This document shows positions 8,529-16,254 of a stretch of 64,000 nt of DNA, one piece after another. Position 1 is the first letter of the stretch. Every line of letters begins with the position of its first letter. The notes under the pieces are model-generated. The model saw only the letters and a program-made list of their open reading frames with translations, searched no databases and was not told the DNA's origin. Origin of the DNA: Anaerolineales bacterium (GTDB lineage Bacteria > Chloroflexota > Anaerolineae > Anaerolineales > Villigracilaceae). The stretch spans positions 4,579,223 through 4,643,222 of the forward strand of contig JABTTV010000001.1 in NCBI GenBank assembly GCA_015075725.1, written 5' to 3'. Made by a program: the position numbers and the translations under genes.

Positions 8529-10256
8529 TTAGCGAATAAACCAGGTGCGGCCCAAAAGCCACCAGTTCGTGAGGTAATAAACTGCGAACCAGACGAGGAA
8601 GGCGAAGACGAGAACCAATGTGCCTTTGGGTTGGTTTTGTTTGTCTTCCATCTGATGGTCGGTGAGTTTGGTGGATTCGAGCAGAGGATTGTCGTTACCA
8701 GCCACGAGAAGCATATTGGTGGCTTCTTTGCGCTCACCGGTGAGAATGGAGACCAGCACGATGGTTACGTACATGATGCCGCCGGTTACCGCGATCAACG
8801 CGCCGATGCCGAAAATGGCAAGCGTGAGGTCTACCGTGCCAGGAACGACCCCCGCGAAAGTGATATCCCAATTGCGGCGGGACACGCCCTGCAAGCCGCT
8901 GGTGATCATGCCCAAAGAAACGAGAGCCGAGCCGACGCCATATACATAGGGCTGCCAGACCGCCCATTTCTTAAGTTTGAGTTCTTTGCGGAAGATGAGC
9001 GGGATGACATAGTACGTGAATGCCATGAACGCTGTGGTGGTACCGCCGACAACCGTGGCATGGAAATGACCGGGCAGGCGCAGCGTGTTGTGCGCAAGCA
9101 TATTGATCTGTTCGGTGCCGATGGTCACACCGGTGACGCCGCCGATCCAGCCGAAGAGGATCATGGACACGACCAAGCCGGAAAAGCCCGGCTCATTCCA
9201 CGGACCGTTGCGGAGCCAGCCAAACAAACCTTTATTGTGCCCCTTGGCGCGCAGGGCAATTTCCATCGCGGCGGGAATCGAGAAGGCGTGCATCATGGAA
9301 CCGAGAACGGCGAGATACATGGCATAGGATGTGTTTACAGCCTTCCACGCAAAGGAAAGGCCGGGGTCAACCAGGAGGTGATGAGCCGAACCAAGATTGA
9401 TGAAGAACAGATACAGGATAAAGGCGAGGCGCGAGAATTTCTCATTCACCGGGCGGATGCCGACGGTCATTTGCGCGAGCATGTACCAGATGGCGACCAT
9501 CGCCGCAAGATTAACCTGCTGGGCGGGATGCCCAAATCCCCAGAAGAAGTTGCGGTAAATGCCGGGGTCGTAGACGGGGAACACGTCGAGCGACCATAAA
9601 AAGGCGGGCACGATCGCGACCGCGCCTTCGAGTAGGGTATAGACGGCAAGAATCGCAGCGGTCATCAAACCGAATACAGCCAGCGGCAGGGAACCTTCGA
9701 AACGCTTTTCGCGTTTTGCAACGACGAGGTTGATGAAAAAGGTGATGACCTGGATCAACGCGCCAACGGCGAAGAGGATGTAACTCAGGTAGAACAAGGG
9801 ATGCGCCTTGAGCGGCACATAGGCGGTGAACGTAACAGTGGATTTCGGGTCGAACAGCACGACGCCATTGGCAAGCAAACCGCCGATAGTCATCAGACCC
9901 CAGCCGAACCAGGCAAGTTTGGGGGCGGCGTGGCGCGCATTCAATAACGCGGTGGAACCGAACGCCAGCCCGGCCATTTCAAAGAAGACGATCCATGCCA
10001 CGAGCATATCAATGCCGTGCAGGGTCAATAAACGGTAGAACCAGGTCGCATCCAGCAGGTGGACGGCCTGCCAGCGTGTGAGGGCGATCAAAAGCGCAGC
10101 GATGCCGCCGAGGACGAGACAGACGACAGCCATCACCGCGTTGGCGATGATAAGGCGTTCGGCATGCATATCCACTTTGAGGGTGGTGACGCCGCAGACC
10201 CGGTAATCGTCCTTTGTGCCAGCCATCCATGGATTTGTGGGAGCAAGTGCGGTCAT
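8529..10256 (-). CDS. Heme-copper oxidase-superfamily subunit I lacking active-site Tyr; probable nitric oxide reductase
   Basis: 575 aa, about 13-14 TM helices. Ligands visible: low-spin heme H80 (LHGIDMLVAW) and H399; high-spin heme H397 (LPGHFHATVVGG); CuB H243, H292 and H293 (GHPAQQVN; SAHHLLVDPG). In oxygen reductases of the B (ba3) family the CuB-His is followed four residues later by the cross-linked Tyr (GHPxVY). Here that position is Gln247 and no Tyr replaces it. The rest aligns well with ba3-type enzymes (HHLLVDPG, HNTxRLPGHFH, GVSRRNW). Loss of this Tyr is a hallmark of NO reductases in the superfamily; the so-called eNOR clade, related to the B family and reported from Chloroflexota, has a CuA subunit II and fits best. 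Cotranscribed with subunit II (10-bp gap). Confidence 0.88.
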   Translation of the reverse strand: MTALAPTNPWMAGTKDDYRVCGVTTLKVDMHAERLIIANAVMAVVCLVLGGIAALLIALTRWQAVHLLDATWFYRLLTLHGIDMLVAWIVFFEMAGLAFGSTALLNARHAAPKLAWFGWGLMTIGGLLANGVVLFDPKSTVTFTAYVPLKAHPLFYLSYILFAVGALIQVITFFINLVVAKREKRFEGSLPLAVFGLMTAAILAVYTLLEGAVAIVPAFLWSLDVFPVYDPGIYRNFFWGFGHPAQQVNLAAMVAIWYMLAQMTVGIRPVNEKFSRLAFILYLFFINLGSAHHLLVDPGLSFAWKAVNTSYAMYLAVLGSMMHAFSIPAAMEIALRAKGHNKGLFGWLRNGPWNEPGFSGLVVSMILFGWIGGVTGVTIGTEQINMLAHNTLRLPGHFHATVVGGTTTAFMAFTYYVIPLIFRKELKLKKWAVWQPYVYGVGSALVSLGMITSGLQGVSRRNWDITFAGVVPGTVDLTLAIFGIGALIAVTGGIMYVTIVLVSILTGERKEATNMLLVAGNDNPLLESTKLTDHQMEDKQNQPKGTLVLVFAFLVWFAVYYLTNWWLLGRTWFIR

Positions 10257-10266
10257 TTCATATCTC

Positions 10267-10797
10267 CTATTTCACGATAATCTTGCCAATCATGGTGTGA
10301 TGGCCGAGCGAGCAGAATTCATTGCAGACGATTGTGAATTCACCCGTCGTGGTCGGAACGATGGTCGCCACGTAATCGTAGCCGGGCAGGATCTGCAAGT
10401 TGATGTTGACCGGCTGGAGCGAGAAACCGTGTTGAAGATCCATTGAGGATATATGCAGGCGGTAGGTTTCGCCTTTTTGGAATTGTAAAATGGGGTACCA
10501 CTGCCAGGTGCTGGCGCGCAGATACACGTCACTGCCGGGAGGCGCTTCTACAACGGGCAGGGTCACGCCGTTGACGGTCTCCTCACCCACTTTGTATTGT
10601 TCGGTGAAGGCAAGCATGGTCTCATTGAATTGCGCAGGCGTGGTTCGATAAGTTTCAGTGGGCACGTTCTGCTTGCCCATGAAATACCAGAGCGGCATCA
10701 TCACAGTAAGGAACACGCACCAAACGAACGCGACGGTAAGCCAGGTCTTTTCATGGCGACCCATGGGTTTCCACCAGAGTTTTTCGGGGGCTAACAT
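10267..10797 (-). CDS. Oxidase/NO reductase subunit II with intact CuA site
   Basis: 176 aa. One N-terminal TM helix (about 19-40) then an extracytoplasmic cupredoxin domain. The CuA ligands are complete: His in MDLQHGFSLQP, then CNEFCSLGHHTMIG giving Cys, backbone-ligand Glu, Cys, His and Met in the canonical C-x3-C-x3-H-x2-M spacing. It should therefore accept electrons from a soluble cytochrome c or a cupredoxin, as in oxidases, rather than contain a cytochrome c domain as in cNOR. The start has an AAGGAG Shine-Dalgarno about 9 nt upstream. Second gene of the operon. Confidence 0.93.
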   Translation of the reverse strand: MLAPEKLWWKPMGRHEKTWLTVAFVWCVFLTVMMPLWYFMGKQNVPTETYRTTPAQFNETMLAFTEQYKVGEETVNGVTLPVVEAPPGSDVYLRASTWQWYPILQFQKGETYRLHISSMDLQHGFSLQPVNINLQILPGYDYVATIVPTTTGEFTIVCNEFCSLGHHTMIGKIIVK

Positions 10798-10816
10798 TGG
10801 TTATCTTCTCCTTTAC

Positions 10817-10975
10817 CTATGGCGCAGGGGGAACGTTCATAAGGTCAATGATTCCCCAGGCATTGTAGATGACCCCGCTGATCAACAGCGAGAGCAGGAA
10901 CAACAGCCAGATGTTGTCGAACACAGCCTGCCATTTGAAGGCTTCTTTCTCTTCCGGGTTTTCTTTCTGGGTCAT
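10817..10975 (-). CDS. Small single-helix subunit of the oxidase/NO reductase
   Basis: 52 aa with one TM helix (IWLLFLLSLLISGVIYNAWG) and a charged N-terminus. The start at 10975 has a strong AAGGAG 6 nt upstream; a longer reading from 11008 is less likely. Size and position as first gene of the operon recall the one-helix subunit IIa of ba3-type oxidases, but the sequence is too short to assign by motif. First cistron of the transcription unit running at least to 7792. Confidence 0.8.
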   Translation of the reverse strand: MTQKENPEEKEAFKWQAVFDNIWLLFLLSLLISGVIYNAWGIIDLMNVPPAP

Positions 10976-10993
10976 GGCATTCTCCTTTTGTAA

Positions 10994-11009
10994 TGTGTCT
11001 ATTTTCACA
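10994..11009. promoter_or_regulatory. Candidate Crp/Fnr-family operator upstream of the NO reductase operon
   Basis: TGTG (10994-10997), 8 bp, CACA (11006-11009): the core symmetry of Crp/Fnr/DNR-family operators. It lies 19-34 bp upstream of the first start codon of the operon. Two Crp/Fnr-type regulators are encoded in the window. I see no convincing -35/-10 pair to fix its position relative to the transcription start. Confidence 0.4.
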
Positions 11010-11220
11010 ATGATTATCGGAATATGTACTTATTATTGCATACGGAGAAATTACACGCTGTGATTTTTGTTACATATCTGGGATGATCTTCCTTACTATT
11101 TCCCCCAATTAAGACCGGATTTATCGCCTCGACCCCGCTCATGCCTATCCCTCCCCATTTGATTCTTCCTTCGCCTCGACCTTTTACACATCCCTCAATG
11201 CAAGAATAAGAGCAAACATA
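11010..11220. other. Intergenic region, no gene seen
   Basis: Upstream region of the NO reductase operon and downstream region of tRNA-Gln. A/T-rich near the operon (ATAATAAGTACATATT-like stretch at about 11015-11040, a plausible promoter area). No coding potential, repeat or RNA recognised. Confidence 0.6.
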
Positions 11221-11250
11221 AAGCGCCTCGAGAAAATCTCAAGGCGCTTG
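11221..11250 (-). terminator. Hairpin downstream of tRNA-Gln
   Basis: 12-bp arms (11221-11232 and 11239-11250) with one mismatch, immediately after the tRNA on the minus strand, followed by a moderately T-rich tract. Likely terminator of the tRNA transcript. Confidence 0.65.
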
Positions 11251-11257
11251 CATTGTG

Positions 11258-11328
11258 CTGGGGATCAAGGATTTGAACCTCAAATTTCGCGTCCAGAGCG
11301 CGACGTGATGCCATTTCACCAATCCCCA
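11258..11328 (-). tRNA. tRNA-Gln (anticodon CUG)
   Basis: 71 nt. The acceptor arm TGGGGAT (11328-11322) pairs with ATCCCCA (11265-11259), discriminator G at 11258. The anticodon arm is TCGCG-CTCTGGA-CGCGA, which places CUG at 34-36. The T-arm has GGTTCAAATCC. CCA is not encoded. It lies about 580 bp from glnS, the synthetase that charges it, on the opposite strand. Confidence 0.95.
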
Positions 11329-11409
11329 AAGACCTTACTTTATCCGTCCAGCGGGCGGAATTCTATCACGCCCACCCACCCCGCGCAAGTGAAGGCATCG
11401 GCGAACCCG

Positions 11410-11745
11410 TCAGCTTGAACGGGAAGATCGTCGGGCGCTCTCCTCGATTTCCATCAGGATGAGCAGTCCGTTTTCGACGAATTTCAAACCGAAGAAATAG
11501 ACCACGCCGGGAATTGACTGCATGAGATATGGGGTGAAGAAACCGAGCAGGTCAAAGATAGACATCCCCTTCTGGTAGAAAACACCGGTCACAAATTGCG
11601 TCATGAATTGAGCGAACGAGATGGAGGAGGTGAGCAAATAGACCACCAAAACCACCCAGGCAATAATGCCTGCCCACCGGGAAATTTTGAGGACAACGCT
11701 TTTGTCAAAAAATACGGCATAGTTATTTTTAAGTCTTTCTTCCAT
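11410..11745 (-). CDS. Small conserved membrane protein, unknown function
   Basis: 111 aa. Charged N-terminus, two TM helices (about 24-46 and 63-95) and a basic Ser/Arg-rich tail. No catalytic motif. It reads away from glnS; the region between their starts contains a TATAAT at 11788-11793. I do not recognise the family. Confidence 0.6.
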   Translation of the reverse strand: MEERLKNNYAVFFDKSVVLKISRWAGIIAWVVLVVYLLTSSISFAQFMTQFVTGVFYQKGMSIFDLLGFFTPYLMQSIPGVVYFFGLKFVENGLLILMEIEESARRSSRSS

Positions 11746-11908
11746 GAATTATGCTCCTGTTGGTATATGATGTTAATTATACTTTGTTATAATTTGCATC
11801 ACCGACGCCTTCCGCGAGGAAAAAGTTCCTGGAACGCCGGCAGGCAAAAGGTCGAGTAAGAAGCGGATTTTCGTCCGCTATAAATTACCCCGAAGGTTGT
11901 GTCATAGA

Positions 11909-13582
11909 ATGAGTCCGGAAGAGAACAAGCCCACCGATTTCATCCGCGAAGCCGTGGCGGAGGATTTGAAAAGCGGACGCTACACTTACGTGCGCACGCG
12001 ACTGCCCCCCGAACCCAATGGTTATCTGCATATCGGGCATGTCAAGGCGTTCATGATCGATTATCTCATCGCGAAGGAAAACAATGGCGAGTTGATCCTG
12101 CGTTTCGACGACACCAACCCGACCAAGGAAGAGACCGAGTTTGTGGAAGCCATCGAAGAAGATGCGCGCTGGCTCGGCATTGAATGGGTGAAAGTGACGT
12201 ATGCGTCTGATTATTTCGATGAGTTGTATGAATGGGCAAAGAAGCTGATCTTGATGGGGAAAGCCTATGTGGATGACCAGACACCTGAGGAAGTTAGCAA
12301 GAACCGCGGGACCCTGACCGAACCCGGTGTGAATTCGCCATACCGTGACCGGGATGTTGAAGAAAATATGGATCTGCTTGAACGCATGAAGAACGGCGAG
12401 TTCCCTGATGGGTCTCGTATTTTGCGCGCAAAGATAGACATGGCGCATCCGAATATCAACATGCGCGATCCAGCGATGTACCGCATCATCCATAACCCGC
12501 CGCATCATCGAACCGGCGATAAGTGGAAGATCTATCCGATGTACGATTGGTCTCACGGGCAGAACGATTCAATGGAAGGCATCACCCATTCATTGTGTTC
12601 GCTTGAATACGAAAATCACCGTCCGCTGTACGAATGGTTCCTCGATCAGTTGGGCGTGTTCAAGCCGCGTCAGATCGAGTTTGCGCGTCTAAACATGAAC
12701 TACACCGTGATGAGCAAGCGTAAATTGCGCCGCCTTGTTGAGGAGAATCGTGTCAATGGCTGGGATGACCCGCGCATGCCGACGCTGAGGGGAATGCGCC
12801 GCCGCGGCTACACCGCCGAAGCCATTTTGGATTTCATCCGCCGGGTGGGGGTGGCGAAAAATTACAGTGTCAGTGATGTGGCATTACTCGAAGAGTGTGT
12901 GCGCGACGACCTGAACAAACGAGCCCTGCGCCGCATGGCGGTCATCCGCCCGCTGAAAGTTGTCATAGACAATTATCCCGACGATCTCGTGGAAGAAATG
13001 GAAGCAGTCAACAATCCCGAAGACCCTTCATCCGGCAGGCGCAAAGTTCCTTTCTCGGGGGTCATTTATATCGAGCAGGATGACTTCCGCGAAGTGCCGC
13101 CTCCGAAATATCATCGTCTGTTCCCCGGCAACGAAGTCCGATTACGCTATGCATATTTCATTAAGTGTACCGAGGTGGTGAAAGATGCAAATGGCAATGT
13201 CATCGAGATCCATGCCACGTACGACCCGGCAACGCGAGGCGGTGATGCACAGGACGGGCGCAAGGTCAAATCCACGATCCATTGGATTTCAGCAAAACAC
13301 GCCAAAGAAGTGGAAGTCCGCATGTATGACCGGCTCTTCAACAAGGAAAACCCCGAGGAAGGCGAGGAAGGATTCCTCAACTGCCTGAATCCCAACTCGT
13401 TGGAAATCCTTAGCGGATATGCGGAACCGGCTCTTGCATCGCCGACGGTTGGATCACGCTACCAGTTCGAGCGCCTCGGCTATTTCTGCGTTGATCCAGA
13501 CTCCCTGCCGGAGAAGCCTGTTTTCAACCAGACAGTCAATCTCAAAGATACGTGGGCGAAAATGGAAAAGAAAGGTAAATAG
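11909..13582 (+). CDS. glnS: Glutaminyl-tRNA synthetase
   Basis: 557 aa. Class I synthetase that charges tRNA-Gln directly. Signatures: [12 protein letters not shown] near the N-terminus (HIGH motif), RFDDTNP, and VMSKR for KMSKS; then the C-terminal anticodon-binding beta-barrels. ATG at 11909 was preferred; an in-frame ATG at 11897 would add four residues. A TATAAT-like -10 lies at 11788-11793. GlnRS is present in only part of the bacteria; its presence implies that the GluRS at 33424 need not misacylate tRNA-Gln. The adjacent tRNA-Gln(CUG) is notable. Confidence 0.97.
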   Translation: MSPEENKPTDFIREAVAEDLKSGRYTYVRTRLPPEPNGYLHIGHVKAFMIDYLIAKENNGELILRFDDTNPTKEETEFVEAIEEDARWLGIEWVKVTYASDYFDELYEWAKKLILMGKAYVDDQTPEEVSKNRGTLTEPGVNSPYRDRDVEENMDLLERMKNGEFPDGSRILRAKIDMAHPNINMRDPAMYRIIHNPPHHRTGDKWKIYPMYDWSHGQNDSMEGITHSLCSLEYENHRPLYEWFLDQLGVFKPRQIEFARLNMNYTVMSKRKLRRLVEENRVNGWDDPRMPTLRGMRRRGYTAEAILDFIRRVGVAKNYSVSDVALLEECVRDDLNKRALRRMAVIRPLKVVIDNYPDDLVEEMEAVNNPEDPSSGRRKVPFSGVIYIEQDDFREVPPPKYHRLFPGNEVRLRYAYFIKCTEVVKDANGNVIEIHATYDPATRGGDAQDGRKVKSTIHWISAKHAKEVEVRMYDRLFNKENPEEGEEGFLNCLNPNSLEILSGYAEPALASPTVGSRYQFERLGYFCVDPDSLPEKPVFNQTVNLKDTWAKMEKKGK

Positions 13583-13590
13583 GCAGCAAA

Positions 13591-14091
13591 GTGAAAAGAA
13601 CTGGATTACAGGTTCGACAAATTATGACGGTTCTGCTTGTCAGCATTGTGCTCTCCGCCTGTGCCCCACAATCGTCCGCTCCCACGGTGGATGTCGTCAG
13701 CACGGTTGCAGCGCAACTTGCGGCCGATATGTTGACACAGACCGCCGGAGCCGCGACAGTCACCCCGTCGCTGCCGACAGAAACGCCGACTCCCGCATTC
13801 ACAGACACCCCGACGCCGACATTTCCACCATCACAGATCAACCCGCCTCGGTTGATTGCCCAGACCGGTTGTTGGACGGGTCCCGGTGATACCTACACTT
13901 TGATCAGCAACATCGAACTTAATGCCAAGGGCAGAAAGAACGTCATCATCCTGGGAATCGGATCTGTACCAGGCTGGGTTGTGATCCGCAACCCGTATTT
14001 CAATAACCCCTGCTGGGTCCCGCTGACAGCCATGGAGATCGACCCGAACATGGACATGACCCAATTCCCCGTCATGACACCCGGACCGTGA
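13591..14091 (+). CDS. Secreted lipoprotein with Thr/Pro linker and SH3-like tail
   Basis: 166 aa. Signal peptide with lipobox LSAC (cleavage before C24), then a Thr/Pro-rich low-complexity linker (about 58-85) and a compact C-terminal domain with paired Cys (TGCWTGPGDTY, NPCWVPL) that resembles bacterial SH3-like domains. Starts 8 bp after the glnS stop, so probably read through from it. A cell-surface anchored protein of unknown ligand. Confidence 0.75.
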   Translation: MKRTGLQVRQIMTVLLVSIVLSACAPQSSAPTVDVVSTVAAQLAADMLTQTAGAATVTPSLPTETPTPAFTDTPTPTFPPSQINPPRLIAQTGCWTGPGDTYTLISNIELNAKGRKNVIILGIGSVPGWVVIRNPYFNNPCWVPLTAMEIDPNMDMTQFPVMTPGP

Positions 14092-14132
14092 ATTTCCCCG
14101 GTGCTATAATTATCATGTATAAGGAGTAGCCC

Positions 14133-14348
14133 ATGAGCGAAGCAAAACGCAAATCGATGAAGGACAAACTTCCGCCCGAGGCGCTGGAACATATGAAAGC
14201 CGCGCGGGAGGAGATGCGTAAGAGCGTGGAGACCATCCTGCCGCCCGGATTTTTGGAGCATCGCCGCGCGGCGCGCAGGGAGATGCTTCTCGCCTTTCGC
14301 AGTCTTATCGACGCCGCAATCAAACGGACGGAAGAAAAATCCTCATAA
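14133..14348 (+). CDS. Small charged protein, unknown function
   Basis: 71 aa, highly charged and mostly helical, with an internal repeat-like pattern (LPPEALEHMKAAREEMRKS and LPPGFLEHRRAARREM). Start supported by AAGGAG 6 nt upstream and a TATAAT at 14105-14110. A strong terminator follows 8 bp after the stop. Function not recognised; the two similar halves suggest a small amphipathic helical hairpin. Confidence 0.75.
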   Translation: MSEAKRKSMKDKLPPEALEHMKAAREEMRKSVETILPPGFLEHRRAARREMLLAFRSLIDAAIKRTEEKSS

Positions 14349-14355
14349 AGTTGAA

Positions 14356-14386
14356 CTCCCGGTCAAATTGACCGGGAGTGTTTTTA
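14356..14386 (+). terminator. Intrinsic terminator
   Basis: 12-bp perfect stem (14356-14367 with 14369-14380; the centre must open as a CAAATTG-type loop) followed by TTTTT at 14382-14386. Ends the unit containing the 71-aa gene. Confidence 0.9.
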
Positions 14387-14398
14387 TTTGTTTTAAAG

Positions 14399-14456
14399 GG
14401 CGGGCTTGTAACCCGCCAAAAGAATGATCGTCAGACTACAAGCCTGACCCTACGAC
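14399..14456. repeat. Dispersed palindromic repeat, copy 1 (GGGCGGGCTTGTAACCCGCC type)
   Basis: Starts with a palindrome around GGCGGGCTTGTAACCCGCC and ends with a second arm CGTCAGACTACAAGCCTGACCCTACG. A clearly related copy lies at 23948-24020. It occupies the gap before the UbiB-like gene and looks like a REP/MITE-type intergenic element. Confidence 0.75.
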
Positions 14457-14460
14457 ACAT

Positions 14461-16149
14461 CTACCGAAACGGGCGTTTTCCGCGCGCAAGGAAGATGGTG
14501 TAAAACAATGCAACACCCGCCCCACCGAACAACCCCCGTGCTATCAATGCGTTGGCATCGTACAAGATCGCGCCTGCCACCAGCAGACCCAAGAACACGA
14601 TACCGCCCGTCAACCGGTTCAGGGAACGCTCGAGGTAACTGATCTGCAGGTTTACCAGGGGTATCTGCACGTTCAACTCACCCCGCTCGATACGCCCAAG
14701 AACACGTTCCGCCCGGCCGGGGATGGCGATCAGGGTCTTGAAGAATTGTTCCGCCTCATCGAAAAAGACATCCAATGGGGATCCATCCTCGCCCTCCGTG
14801 AGTTTACGCGCATACGGTGCAAGCTGGAGCCAAAGATTGAACTCAGGATTCAAGCCTGTACACATCCCGGACAAAATCCCCATCGTCCTTCCGAGAAGCA
14901 AAAGGTTCTCGGGCAATTGAAACGGCATGGTCAACATCAGGTCGCGGAACTGCAAGCCGAATTTCATCATCTCGGCGTGACGGATGCTGCGCAATTCGTT
15001 CATGCTCATGCCCCAGAAACGATCAAAGACCTGGGCGCTGGCTTCCTCCAAAAGTTTTACATTTGCAGTTGGAAGCAGGACCCCCAAAGTTTGATACGCC
15101 CTTATCAGACGCGGCGCATCCTGCAAACCGATGGAAATCGCCGCCTCTCGAAGCCCCTCGACGAGCGTGCCCGGCATTCTCCCCACCATGCCAAAGTCGA
15201 TGAAGGTCAGGCGGAATCGGGTCGAGCCGTCTTCGTTTTTCTCGGGCAGAGGCAGCACGAACAAATTCCCCGGATGCGGGTCGGCATGAAAAAAACCGTC
15301 TTCGAAAATTTGTTTTAAATACGCCGCAAGCAGTCGCTCCGCAACAACCGCCCGACTGATGCCCGCATTCGTGATGGCATCGTAATCGGTGATCTTTATG
15401 GCAGTGACATCTTCAAGTGTAAGGATGCGCCGCGTGGTTCGGCTCCACACCACACGCGGGACATGGACGCCTCCATCGTCATTGAAGTTGGCAGCAAAAA
15501 CCTCGGCATTCTTTCCCTCCGACAAATAATCCAGTTCCGCCTTCAAGATCGCGTCAAATTCCCCAACAATTGCCATAACATCGGCCCGCTCGCTGACGGG
15601 GCGATATCGTTTCAACCAGCTGCCCACAACCCGTATTGCGGACATATCCACTTCCACGATCTGTTCGATGTTCGGGCGCAGGATCTTCACCACGACATTT
15701 TCAAAGCCCATTGCTTCGGCGTCGTTTGAAAATAACCTTGCGCAATGGACTTGTCCCAATGATGCGGCGGCTACCGGCTCTTTTTCAAAGGAAAGAAAGA
15801 CCTCATCGATGGGAGACCCAAACTCCCGTTCCGCCTGGATGCGGATCGGGTCATATTCCTCCGGCGGGACTTCATCCTGTAAACCCGCCAATTCGTCGGT
15901 AATCTCCGAAGGCAGCACATCCAGCCGGGCTGAGAGGAATTGCCCCACTTTGATCATCACCCCGCCAAGGCGAATCGCGAGCGCGCGAAAGCGGACCGCG
16001 ATCTGGCGCAACCGCCGCGGACGTGTGGCACGGGAAAGAAAACCCATTCCGATTTGCCGCAATACAATATCCCAAAAAATTATGCTTGTCGTAACGCGGG
16101 CAAAGAACAACACGATCCGCCAGTAACGCACCCGCAGGATTGTTTTCAT
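14461..16149 (-). CDS. ABC1/UbiB-family atypical kinase
   Basis: 562 aa. Motifs of the family: KxGQ (MIKVGQFLSAR, about 64-74), Ala-rich loop (VAAASLGQVH), catalytic-like HADPHPGN and metal-binding IDFGMVGRM. Two C-terminal TM helices (about 505-550). UbiB proteins support quinone biosynthesis or lipid homeostasis in membranes; which applies here is unknown. N-terminal hydrophobic stretch at 8-30. Monocistronic by position. Confidence 0.92.
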   Translation of the reverse strand: MKTILRVRYWRIVLFFARVTTSIIFWDIVLRQIGMGFLSRATRPRRLRQIAVRFRALAIRLGGVMIKVGQFLSARLDVLPSEITDELAGLQDEVPPEEYDPIRIQAEREFGSPIDEVFLSFEKEPVAAASLGQVHCARLFSNDAEAMGFENVVVKILRPNIEQIVEVDMSAIRVVGSWLKRYRPVSERADVMAIVGEFDAILKAELDYLSEGKNAEVFAANFNDDGGVHVPRVVWSRTTRRILTLEDVTAIKITDYDAITNAGISRAVVAERLLAAYLKQIFEDGFFHADPHPGNLFVLPLPEKNEDGSTRFRLTFIDFGMVGRMPGTLVEGLREAAISIGLQDAPRLIRAYQTLGVLLPTANVKLLEEASAQVFDRFWGMSMNELRSIRHAEMMKFGLQFRDLMLTMPFQLPENLLLLGRTMGILSGMCTGLNPEFNLWLQLAPYARKLTEGEDGSPLDVFFDEAEQFFKTLIAIPGRAERVLGRIERGELNVQIPLVNLQISYLERSLNRLTGGIVFLGLLVAGAILYDANALIARGLFGGAGVALFYTIFLARGKRPFR

Positions 16150-16202
16150 GAAGTCTCCACGGATGCAATTGTAGCCTTTTTATGGTTTTGATGGAAACAA
16201 TA

Positions 16203-16234
16203 AAAATTCCGGCGCATTAATACACCGGAATTTT
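16203..16234 (-). terminator. Intrinsic terminator of the Crp-cupin-b561 operon
   Basis: 10-bp perfect stem (16203-16212 with 16225-16234) whose outer arms give a T-rich 3' tail on the minus strand; 20 bp after the stop of the 12-TM gene. Confidence 0.8.
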
Positions 16235-16254
16235 CAGTCATGCCGTAAATATTT

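Noticed and set aside
8458-8562. Longer SafE-like protein starting at 8562
   Set aside because: It would overlap the oxidase gene, include a perfect intergenic palindrome as codons and add a non-family N-terminus.
8529-10256. Plain cytochrome c oxidase subunit I
   Set aside because: All metal ligands fit, but the catalytic Tyr position is Gln, which argues against an ordinary oxygen reductase.
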